DNA of 64,000 nucleotides from Lewinellaceae bacterium (GTDB lineage: Bacteria; Bacteroidota; Bacteroidia; Chitinophagales; Saprospiraceae): the NCBI GenBank assembly GCA_020636075.1, contig JACJYO010000001.1, positions 248,001-312,000 of the forward strand, given 5' to 3'. The position numbers and the translations under genes were made by a program. Shown here piece by piece: positions 9,513 through 19,314 of this stretch; positions within the stretch are counted from its first letter, which is position 1, and each line of letters opens with the position of its first letter. The notes under the pieces are model-generated. The model saw only the letters and a list, made by a program, of their open reading frames with translations, was not told where the DNA came from and made no database searches.

Positions 9513-9734
9513 TTATTCATGAGCGAAGTCTCGAAGATTGTCAATAGCGGAAAGTGTATTGCCCAAATTGACAGAACCAATGCCGACCCACTCCCGCTTC
9601 CGGAGTTTAGGCAGTTTTTTTCGAGCAGGCTTGGGTCGGAGGGTCAAAATTTCGAGACCGGTTTCACGGAGCAATTGCATAACCTTTTGCAGGTCTTCAG
9701 CATTTTCAAAATAAAGCGTCAGTTCGGCAGTCAT
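9513..9734 (-). CDS. Small antitoxin-like protein between cas3 and cas4
   Basis: The protein has 73 residues. The N-terminal half (AELTLYFENAEDLQKVMQLLRE) could form a beta-alpha unit; the basic middle (RPKPARKKLPKLRKREW) and the C-terminal IGSVNLGNTL...NLRDFAHE resemble small proteins that precede PIN toxins in Bacteroidota and cyanobacteria. I cannot name the family with certainty. It is transcribed against the cas genes and separates cas3 from cas4-cas1-cas2. The partner toxin is reduced to its last 30 codons. It may therefore be a leftover antitoxin, possibly still able to neutralise related toxins. Confidence 0.6.
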   Translation of the reverse strand: MTAELTLYFENAEDLQKVMQLLRETGLEILTLRPKPARKKLPKLRKREWVGIGSVNLGNTLSAIDNLRDFAHE

Positions 9735-9775
9735 GTTAAATCAATTTTCCACAAAGATACGGTAAACGCTAGGCC

Positions 9776-10291
9776 ATGCAAAGCATCACCGCCACCCTCA
9801 TCGCCTACCTCCACACTTGCCACCGCAAGCTCTGGCTCCATGCTAACGAAATCCGCATGGAGCACACCAGCGACCTCGTAGCCGAGGGCCGGCTCATCGG
9901 CGAAACCAGCTATGACCGGCGCCCCGAAAAATATACCCAGGTCGAATTCGACGGGGTCAAGATTGATTTCTACGATCCGCATACCCGCACGGTGCACGAA
10001 GTCAAACGGGGTCGGGCTGTAGAGGTTGCACACCGGGCGCAGGTCCAGTATTACCTGTACAAACTCGGGCAACAAGGCATATCGGGCGCTTCCGGACTGC
10101 TCGAATATCCCGACCTGCGCCGCACCGAACCGGTGGCGCCGCTCACTGTTGCCGACGTGCAGCAAATCCGGCAATGGGAAACAGCGGTGCTACGAATAAT
10201 CGGACAACCGGACTGCCCGCCGACCATTAACAAACCGCTCTGCCGCCGTTGCGCGTACCACGATTTATGCTATGCCGGCGAAACACCCTGA
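9776..10291 (+). CDS. cas4: Cas4 adaptation nuclease
   Basis: This 171-residue RecB-like nuclease with an iron-sulfur cluster helps trim prespacers and select the PAM-proximal end during spacer acquisition. Cys15 near the start and Cys156, Cys159 and Cys165 at the end (CRRCAYHDLC) form the cluster. The nuclease core is visible as VEFDGVKIDFYD, VHEVKRG and HRAQVQYYLYKL (D, E-x-K and Q-x-x-x-Y motifs). It starts a GC-rich cas4-cas1-cas2 unit, 42 bp downstream of the divergent antitoxin-like gene, so it must have its own promoter or rely on read-through from cas3. Confidence 0.92.
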   Translation: MQSITATLIAYLHTCHRKLWLHANEIRMEHTSDLVAEGRLIGETSYDRRPEKYTQVEFDGVKIDFYDPHTRTVHEVKRGRAVEVAHRAQVQYYLYKLGQQGISGASGLLEYPDLRRTEPVAPLTVADVQQIRQWETAVLRIIGQPDCPPTINKPLCRRCAYHDLCYAGETP

Positions 10292-10325
10292 CCGTGCAAT
10301 CCGTAATCCGCAATCCGTACTAAAA

Positions 10326-11333
10326 ATGAAAAATACCTACTACCTCTTCAATCCGGGCCGCCTGTCGAGGCAGGACAATACCCTGCGTTTCACACCCTTG
10401 GATTCGGATGGGCGGGAACAACCTGCGAAATTTATTCCGATTGAGGGCCTTGAAAACCTCTACGTATTTGGCAGCCTTGAGGCCAACAGCGCCCTGTACA
10501 ATTTCCTGGGTAAACGCAGTGTGAGCGTGCATTTCTTCGACTACTACGAACACTACACCGGTTCGTTTCAACCCAAGGAATATTTGCTGGCGGGAAAAAT
10601 GCAGGTAGAACAAACCCGCGCCTACCTCGATCCGAAACGCCGCTTGCACCTGGCGCGGGGCTTTGTCGAGGGTGCATCTGCCAATATGCTGCGCAACCTG
10701 AAATATTATGCCGGACGCGGTCGTGAACTCCAGGTACAAATTGAGGCGATAAGTACCTACCGCGCAAGCCTGGCGGACGTGCCGGACGTGCCGGCGCTCA
10801 TGGGCCTGGAGGGCAATTGCCGGCAGACGTATTATGCAGCGTTCGACCTGATTTTATCCGATTTTGCCATGCAGGGCCGCAGCAAGCAGCCCCCCGGCAA
10901 CGAGGTGAACGCGCTGGTTTCATTCGGCAATATGATTTGTTATACCCAGGCGCTGGATGCCATTTACCATACGCAGCTCAATCCGACGATCAGTTTTTTA
11001 CACGAGCCTGGCGCCCGGCGCTACTCCCTGGCGCTGGATGTGGCTGAAGTGTTCAAGCCTATAGTGGTTGACCGGACCATATTCAGCTTACTCAACAAGC
11101 GGGCATTGCAAGCCCGGCATTTTGACAATGCACTAAACGGCTGTTTCCTGAATCCGGCCGGCAAACAGATATTCCTGCGGGCATTGGAGGAGCGCCTGGG
11201 TGAAACTATCCAACACCGGAGTCTGGGTAAAAAAGTGTCGTACAAATACCTGCTTCGGCTGGAGTGCTACAAGTTGGTGAAATATATTTTGGGCATGGAA
11301 CCGGCGTACAAACCGTTCAAAATCTGGTGGTAG
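10326..11333 (+). CDS. cas1: Cas1 integrase
   Basis: Cas1 is the integrase that inserts spacers into the array with Cas2. Starting at the ATG at 10326 (KNTYYLFNPG) gives 335 residues, the usual length; an upstream in-frame ATG at 10272 would add 18 residues overlapping cas4 and is less likely. The metal-binding residues are Glu162 (MGLEGNCRQ), His226 (SFLHEPG) and Glu241 with Asp238 (LALDVAEVFKP). The N-terminal beta domain and C-terminal helical domain are complete. The stop is 3 nt before cas2. Confidence 0.95.
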   Translation: MKNTYYLFNPGRLSRQDNTLRFTPLDSDGREQPAKFIPIEGLENLYVFGSLEANSALYNFLGKRSVSVHFFDYYEHYTGSFQPKEYLLAGKMQVEQTRAYLDPKRRLHLARGFVEGASANMLRNLKYYAGRGRELQVQIEAISTYRASLADVPDVPALMGLEGNCRQTYYAAFDLILSDFAMQGRSKQPPGNEVNALVSFGNMICYTQALDAIYHTQLNPTISFLHEPGARRYSLALDVAEVFKPIVVDRTIFSLLNKRALQARHFDNALNGCFLNPAGKQIFLRALEERLGETIQHRSLGKKVSYKYLLRLECYKLVKYILGMEPAYKPFKIWW

Positions 11334-11336
11334 CGC

Positions 11337-11600
11337 ATGTATATAATCCTGGTTTACGATGTCGGCGAAAAACGGGTGGCCAAGATGCTGCGGCTCTGCC
11401 GGCGCTACCTGCACTGGATTCAGAATTCGGTGTTTGAGGGCGAGATTACCGAACTCAAGCTGCGTGAGCTTAAACAAAATGCCCGGAAGATCATGGCCAT
11501 GGGGGAAGACAGCCTGATTATCTTTAGCAGCCGCGAAGCGCGTTGGCTGGAAAAAGACATTGTGGGTCGGGAGAAAAACAATCTGGATACTTTTTTGTGA
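11337..11600 (+). CDS. cas2: Cas2 adaptation subunit
   Basis: This 87-residue protein is the ferredoxin-fold dimer that bridges two Cas1 dimers in the spacer-integration complex. The first strand (YIILVYDVGEKR) has the conserved Asp8. The rest (WIQNSVFEGEIT, SLIIFSS) matches the family. It is the last cas gene and lies 124 bp before the first CRISPR repeat, so the region after it is the leader. Confidence 0.95.
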   Translation: MYIILVYDVGEKRVAKMLRLCRRYLHWIQNSVFEGEITELKLRELKQNARKIMAMGEDSLIIFSSREARWLEKDIVGREKNNLDTFL

Positions 11601-11724
11601 AAAGTCGTCGAAGACCGGGTATTTTTACACTTCCGGTGATCGACGATGTTTTCATCCAAAATCAGGTGAATGGCATCAACCTAAAAACCTGTTTTTCAGG
11701 TTATTAAACATCGTTTTTTGACGG
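11601..11724 (+). promoter_or_regulatory. CRISPR leader with two hairpin-forming segments
   Basis: The 124 bp between cas2 and the first repeat is AT-rich near its end. An imperfect inverted repeat at 11606-11645 pairs CGTCGA-nn-ACCGG with CCGGT-nn-TCGACG around a 14-nt loop; it may end the cas transcript or mark the integration platform. A second small hairpin at 11686-11702 (AACCTG/CAGGTT with a T5 loop) lies 22 bp from the array. Role as leader is inferred from position and polarity. Confidence 0.7.
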
Positions 11725-14700
11725 CTTGCAATCGTACCATTTTGGAATTGAAACGCGATTAAAAAATACGGAACCGCCACGGAGGCAAACTTGCAATCGT
11801 ACCATTTTGGAATTGAAACAACCCTGTCGCGTCGGTGGGGAGCGTTGACGCTTGCACTTGCAATCGTACCATTTTGGAATTGAAACCCGGAAACTAAACT
11901 GCTAATCGATAGAGTTTCATACTTGCAATCGTACCATTTTGGAATTGAAACCCGATTGCCGGCAGCGCGCATAGGCTTTTGGCCTGTCTTGCAATCGTAC
12001 CATTTTGGAATTGAAACTGATAAGAAGGAGCCGACAGGCAGCCCGGCGGGCTTCTTGCAATCGTACCATTTTGGAATTGAAACGTTGTACGATAAGGTTT
12101 GAACTCATAGTGCTTTTTCTTGCAATCGTACCATTTTGGAATTGAAACAGCCCTGAAGATGAACCGCAAAGCAAAGGGTTTTGAGCTTGCAATCGTACCA
12201 TTTTGGAATTGAAACGCATAGGGTAAAACATGGGCGCAGCAATAGCACCGACTTGCAATCGTACCATTTTGGAATTGAAACCTTTTCCGATGTACGCCCG
12301 CGATGAGGACTGCACGCCTTGCAATCGTACCATTTTGGAATTGAAACAAGCCTTCGCCTCTACCAGTTGATCGCGTTTCAGACTTGCAATCGTACCATTT
12401 TGGAATTGAAACTGTACTGAAGGCGCTCGCTTATTTCCTCGCTGTATTCTTGCAATCGTACCATTTTGGAATTGAAACTATGCCTGCGATATTGAAACCG
12501 ATCCAACGTAACTTGCAATCGTACCATTTTGGAATTGAAACATCGGCAACCTTATCCATCGCCTCGGTTTCATTCCACCTTGCAATCGTACCATTTTGGA
12601 ATTGAAACGACGTTGATAAGATCAACGATGCAGATGCCATGTCTTGCAATCGTACCATTTTGGAATTGAAACTGCAAAAGCCGTGGAAACGTGGCGTAAC
12701 TAATTGCTTGCAATCGTACCATTTTGGAATTGAAACATGATTTTTTATAGTATCCTGCATTTTTACCACACGCTTGCAATCGTACCATTTTGGAATTGAA
12801 ACATGTAGTTGCCTTGTGTGGTACAGCCCTCACCGATCTTGCAATCGTACCATTTTGGAATTGAAACATGAAAGCCCTGAAATTACAGGGATGGAAGTTT
12901 TTCTTGCAATCGTACCATTTTGGAATTGAAACCACGGTACCGGTTTTGTGGATGGCCGGCGCAGCTCTGCTTGCAATCGTACCATTTTGGAATTGAAACC
13001 AGACAAACGGCCCCGCTGAGATAGTAGGCGCAAACGCTTGCAATCGTACCATTTTGGAATTGAAACTACCTGTAAAATCCCCGTTTATATCGCCAGCCTG
13101 ACTTCTTGCAATCGTACCATTTTGGAATTGAAACACGGCAATTATAACGGCAATTACCGGCCTATCGGGCTTGCAATCGTACCATTTTGGAATTGAAACG
13201 TTCCACCGGCCGTATGTAGCAATAATATTGCAGGCTTGCAATCGTACCATTTTGGAATTGAAACACGTTTCGTCCGTGAATCCCCTACCCTTCCAGTATT
13301 CTTGCAATCGTACCATTTTGGAATTGAAACATGCTTCACATGCACACAAAAGCCAATTCCGGTAAAACTTGCAATCGTACCATTTTGGAATTGAAACCGC
13401 TGAAAGCCGGTAAGGACTTCGCGGATCCACACGGCTTGCAATCGTACCATTTTGGAATTGAAACCACATTCAATTGCCAGAGGATGGCCCTTTTGATCAT
13501 CTTGCAATCGTACCATTTTGGAATTGAAACCTTTTTTCACCAGGGGCAAAAATTCATTCCAGGCTTCTTGCAATCGTACCATTTTGGAATTGAAACTGCC
13601 TTAACAGTTTGACGGTTGAAGTACAATTATTCTTGCAATCGTACCATTTTGGAATTGAAACAACATACCAAGCCGGACCTATACCAAACTCCTGCTACTT
13701 GCAATCGTACCATTTTGGAATTGAAACAATAATCTATCCCCCACATTTTTCACTTCCTGCCCCTTGCAATCGTACCATTTTGGAATTGAAACAAAGGTTT
13801 TGAGATATACCAGCCCGGCCGTTTGCTACTTGCAATCGTACCATTTTGGAATTGAAACTGACAAAGGTCACCGCGTCGCCGCCTTTGTCGCATCCTTGCA
13901 ATCGTACCATTTTGGAATTGAAACTTTAATATTTATTCCCTCAGTAGCCTTTTTATTGCTTGCAATCGTACCATTTTGGAATTGAAACATCGGAACTCAC
14001 ATCGACTTGACACAGGAAGGGGCTTGCAATCGTACCATTTTGGAATTGAAACTCGATGGTTACAGTCACACCGAAATCGGCCGGATCGCTTGCAATCGTA
14101 CCATTTTGGAATTGAAACACGACAAACAGCACCAAAGCGATTGACGAAATTTTCTTGCAATCGTACCATTTTGGAATTGAAACTCGTTTGCCGTAGCATT
14201 ATTTTGGCCCGTTCTTCCTTGCAATCGTACCATTTTGGAATTGAAACATAACGATGGATCATCGATCGATTGTTGCATAACCTCTTGCAATCGTACCATT
14301 TTGGAATTGAAACGCATTAAAAAGTCCCTTAGTGCATTGGAAGTGTCTCGCTTGCAATCGTACCATTTTGGAATTGAAACACCAGTAACGATCGACGGGC
14401 CGATTCGTTTGAATTCCTTGCAATCGTACCATTTTGGAATTGAAACATTAATAAAATGATGTATCCCCCGCAGCCGTCCGATACTTGCAATCGTACCATT
14501 TTGGAATTGAAACTTGTTTTTCCTATTGAATGGCATTTGCATTTAGTTGCCTTGCAATCGTACCATTTTGGAATTGAAACGCGTAATGGAATATCTAAAA
14601 TGTGGGGTTATCATGCCTTGCAATCGTACCATTTTGGAATTGAAACAAACTAAATACGATACAGACTTTGCAGCATCGAGCCTTGCAATCGTACCATTTT

Positions 14701-17700
14701 GGAATTGAAACGTGTTGGCAAAACCTACAATTGTATTTTGGTCAATTCTTGCAATCGTACCATTTTAGAATTGAAACTGCAAAAGCCGTGGAAATATGGC
14801 GTAACTAATTGACTTGCAATCGTACCATTTTGGAATTGAAACATTGCATTCCATGACCTATTTGGCGCATTTCGGTCTTGCAATCGTACCATTTTGGAAT
14901 TGAAACTTGTTCAAGTGTGGCCAGGTCTTGGAATCGTTCAACTCTTGCAATCGTACCATTTTGGAATTGAAACGGAGGCAGCAAGCCTACGCCAGCAATG
15001 CCTGCATTCTTGCAATCGTACCATTTTGGAATTGAAACCCGATGGAAACGATACAAACGCCTATGTGAACACCGCTTGCAATCGTACCATTTTGGAATTG
15101 AAACAAGCAAGCAGCTTGGTCATTGCCCGGATCAATGCTTCTTGCAATCGTACCATTTTGGAATTGAAACCATTATTATGGGTTATTGTACAAACGACTT
15201 GGTACTTGCAATCGTACCATTTTGGAATTGAAACCTTACCGCAAAGCCTAAAGTTTTACCTGTTTCGCCCTTGCAATCGTACCATTTTGGAATTGAAACA
15301 TGTTAACGGGGTCAGCGTCGCATAGGTCGACGAACTTGCAATCGTACCATTTTGGAATTGAAACGATTACAGCGAATGCCTGCTTGGGGGTTAGTTTTGC
15401 TTGCAATCGTACCATTTTGGAATTGAAACCATAAAAAACTTGAAAACGATAAGCAATGACACGAGCTTGCAATCGTACCATTTTGGAATTGAAACTTTTT
15501 GGCTGAAGCGGTCCGGAAGGGGCGGAAAACGCTTGCAATCGTACCATTTTGGAATTGAAACCAGATCACCGAGGCGGAGATATTGCTGCAGGTGCTCCTT
15601 GCAATCGTACCATTTTGGAATTGAAACACATGCGCGAGTGGGTGATCGGCATGGCACAGGAAGCTTGCAATCGTACCATTTTGGAATTGAAACTCGATAA
15701 CGGCGACATCACCGAGGTGGGCACCGGTGCCTTGCAATCGTACCATTTTGGAATTGAAACGCAATAGACGTCTCGTGCTCAAATGCAATCTCTTCGCTTG
15801 CAATCGTACCATTTTGGAATTGAAACGCCATGATGTCGTGCTTCTCCGGATCGTACACGCTTTCTTGCAATCGTACCATTTTGGAATTGAAACATTAAAA
15901 ATCCTTGTTCACTTCAACCTTTGTTACCTACTTGCAATCGTACCATTTTGGAATTGAAACAAGCATGAACGTGGTGTATGCAATACCGGCAGCCTCGCTT
16001 GCAATCGTACCATTTTGGAATTGAAACACAATTAATTCTGTCGTACCTATTTTCATTTTCTGCCTTGCAATCGTACCATTTTGGAATTGAAACATAAGTC
16101 ATCACATTTGAATTGATAGAAGACCTATTCTTGCAATCGTACCATTTTGGAATTGAAACTCCTCAATGGATAGCGTAAAGTGCCGGTTAGTGCCTTCTTG
16201 CAATCGTACCATTTTGGAATTGAAACAGGTAAAAGCAACACGCAAAGGAGCAGAACTAATTCTTGCAATCGTACCATTTTGGAATTGAAACTCGGTGGAT
16301 GCAAGGTGAATGCTATGGATTTGTCCTTGCAATCGTACCATTTTGGAATTGAAACCTGGAAGAGCCCACTCCTGTCAAACCTTGTAAACGCTTGCAATCG
16401 TACCATTTTGGAATTGAAACCTGTGGGCTACGCACTATCGTATCGTGCGCATGCTTCTTGCAATCGTACCATTTTGGAATTGAAACCTGTATATTCCAAT
16501 TCAGCACCATACGGCAAAAAGCTTGCAATCGTACCATTTTGGAATTGAAACAATCCGGGTCGGGTATCTGACACCACGGATAATAAACTTGCAATCGTAC
16601 CATTTTGGAATTGAAACATAAAAACAAAGCATAATGCGGATAAATTAATTTCCTTGCAATCGTACCATTTTGGAATTGAAACTGTGTCGCTGCTGGTAGT
16701 TGGCGCAATGCGCCAAAACTTGCAATCGTACCATTTTGGAATTGAAACAATAGGCGGCAGTAAAAGCGTCTACATAAGGTGGTGCTTGCAATCGTACCAT
16801 TTTGGAATTGAAACTCAATGATGGTATTAAGATGGCGGCTGCTTACAGCGCTTGCAATCGTACCATTTTGGAATTGAAACGAGGTAGAGATCGATCAGCA
16901 ACTCGCTGAGGCGCCGCTTGCAATCGTACCATTTTGGAATTGAAACGTCGAAAAACGATTACAAATCGGTAGGGCATTCGTCTTGCAATCGTACCATTTT
17001 GGAATTGAAACGTCAAAGACATCCCTGGGGTCGGTTGCTGACCGTCCTTGCAATCGTACCATTTTGGAATTGAAACAACAAGGACAAGGCTTTCCCGATC
17101 TACGAAGGGCGGCTTGCAATCGTACCATTTTGGAATTGAAACTGAGCGCCGCCACCGCGGAACCAAGGGCCACCAGCTTGCAATCGTACCATTTTGGAAT
17201 TGAAACTGTGTACAGTCCATTGTCCGGGGCCGGGGTTTCGGGTCTTGCAATCGTACCATTTTGGAATTGAAACGCGATCCGGGGGGCTATCTCTAGCAGG
17301 CGAAGCTCCCTTGCAATCGTACCATTTTGGAATTGAAACTAATGAACAGGGCCGCAAGTAAAATGACATTCAATGCTTGCAATCGTACCATTTTGGAATT
17401 GAAACACATTAGGCGGGCTGCTTTTTGAAACGTATTGAACTCTTGCAATCGTACCATTTTGGAATTGAAACATAATCATCCGAGGATGGCGAAACGGGTG
17501 TCGAGCCTTCTTGCAATCGTACCATTTTGGAATTGAAACTAAATTTAATGGTGTTGGCGGAATTTGCTTTCCGCGCTTGCAATCGTACCATTTTGGAATT
17601 GAAACGTAGCACACCCTTGGGTAATTTTCTTGGACGATGACGCTTGCAATCGTACCATTTTGGAATTGAAACATAGTGCGTAATCCCGTCCTTTGTTGCA

Positions 17701-19240
17701 ATTGTTGCTTGCAATCGTACCATTTTGGAATTGAAACAGCCTAACCAATTCAGCGCTTTTTATGTCTATTCCCCTTGCAATCGTACCATTTTGGAATTGA
17801 AACAAATTCGCCCGATTCACAATCGTACACGGTCGGCAACTTGCAATCGTACCATTTTGGAATTGAAACGCGAGTAAGGAGGCTAAGGTTAGTTTTCAGT
17901 TGGGCTTGCAATCGTACCATTTTGGAATTGAAACCTGTCGGCCTGGACCCACTGCACCCCGGTTTCCCCTTGCAATCGTACCATTTTGGAATTGAAACTG
18001 CCGGGCCGGGCTGCCAGTATTATTAAATCTGACTCTTGCAATCGTACCATTTTGGAATTGAAACACGCTGGAAACAGGGCTACGCCGGGCACAATATGCC
18101 TTGCAATCGTACCATTTTGGAATTGAAACTTGTGCAGGTCGAGCATATATGCGCCGGAGTATTGGCTTGCAATCGTACCATTTTGGAATTGAAACCTGAA
18201 AGACGAAATGTATTTCTTCAAAGCGAAGCGACTTGCAATCGTACCATTTTGGAATTGAAACGCCGAAGGCAATAAAACCTTAATAAACCTGCCGGGGCTT
18301 GCAATCGTACCATTTTGGAATTGAAACATGTGCAGAACCGAGCTGTGTGTGTATCAGCCGGCTTGCAATCGTACCATTTTGGAATTGAAACTTTGTCTGC
18401 GTAGCCAGGTCGCCAAGTTCAACGCCCCTTGCAATCGTACCATTTTGGAATTGAAACTTTATAACTTGAGTTAAGAAGGTAAAAGAATCAAGACTTGCAA
18501 TCGTACCATTTTGGAATTGAAACATGGCACCAGCATCGTCTTTTTTCTTGTCTGGCCGCTTGCAATCGTACCATTTTGGAATTGAAACGTTTGACGGGCT
18601 TGGGTAGTCTTGCTCTGGTTGTCTTGCAATCGTACCATTTTGGAATTGAAACTCAGCAGTTTGTACCGGGCTGCTTCGGCTTTTTTCTTGCAATCGTACC
18701 ATTTTGGAATTGAAACGTAAATCCGCAGCCACGCCCGGCAAGAAGCCGCGCAACTTGCAATCGTACCATTTTGGAATTGAAACCTTACCCCTTCATTGTA
18801 CAATGATTGATCGAACATACTTGCAATCGTACCATTTTGGAATTGAAACACAGCACTGGGACGCCTTCTACCGGATTTGGGGGTGGCTTGCAATCGTACC
18901 ATTTTGGAATTGAAACACAACAAAGACCCACGCCGCCATGCCGAACTCGTCCTTGCAATCGTACCATTTTGGAATTGAAACTGACACAGCACCTGCTACG
19001 CATCGACAGCGATGTAACTTGCAATCGTACCATTTTGGAATTGAAACTTTCCCCGTGCTCATCAAACCCGATGTTTGAGAATGCTTGCAATCGTACCATT
19101 TTGGAATTGAAACTGAAGGGCAGCCGTTTGAATACTATGCTGCCGCTGCCTTGCAATCGTACCATTTTGGAATTGAAACTGTAGATGCCGTTGGCGCGCT
19201 CCAGGAAAGTGCGCCTTGCAATCGCACCATTTCCAAAATC
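11725..19240 (+). CRISPR. Type I-B CRISPR array, 114 full repeats plus a degenerate end repeat
   Basis: The repeat is 30 nt, beginning CTTGCAATCG and ending GGAATTGAAAC, the GAAAC end typical of type I-B. I located repeat starts by eye from 11725 to 19150 and counted 114. Start-to-start distances are 63-68 nt, so spacers are 33-38 nt. All repeats looked identical except the one starting at 14748, which has G to A at 14767. The terminal copy at 19215 keeps 17 of the first 18 bases and then diverges, marking the distal, oldest end; the leader lies next to cas2. Because repeat length is a multiple of 3 and spacers lack stops, long false reading frames cross the array on both strands. Confidence 0.98.
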
Positions 19241-19276
19241 AAAAAAAGGCCCCCGGCCACATTGCGCCGGGAGCCT
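19241..19276 (-). terminator. Rho-independent terminator of the repeat adhesin gene
   Basis: On the minus strand GGCTCCCGGC pairs with GCCGGGGGCC and is followed by seven T. It lies 39 bp after the adhesin stop and its T-run touches the degenerate last CRISPR repeat, separating the two convergent units. Confidence 0.8.
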
Positions 19277-19314
19277 CCAATTCAGGTAATAAACTACTGC
19301 AACTTACACAAATA

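Noticed and set aside
10272..10325. Upstream ATG that would lengthen Cas1 by 18 residues
   Set aside because: It overlaps cas4, and the added residues (PAKHPDRAIRNPQ...) do not resemble a Cas1 start; the ATG at 10326 gives the usual length.
11676..19184. Dozens of open frames of 60-170 codons across the array, with repeated peptides such as FQFQNGTIA, QSYHFGIET and FNSKMVRLQ
   Set aside because: They are translations of the 30-nt CRISPR repeat, whose length is a multiple of 3 and which has stops in few frames. The parts between the repeats are unrelated spacers.
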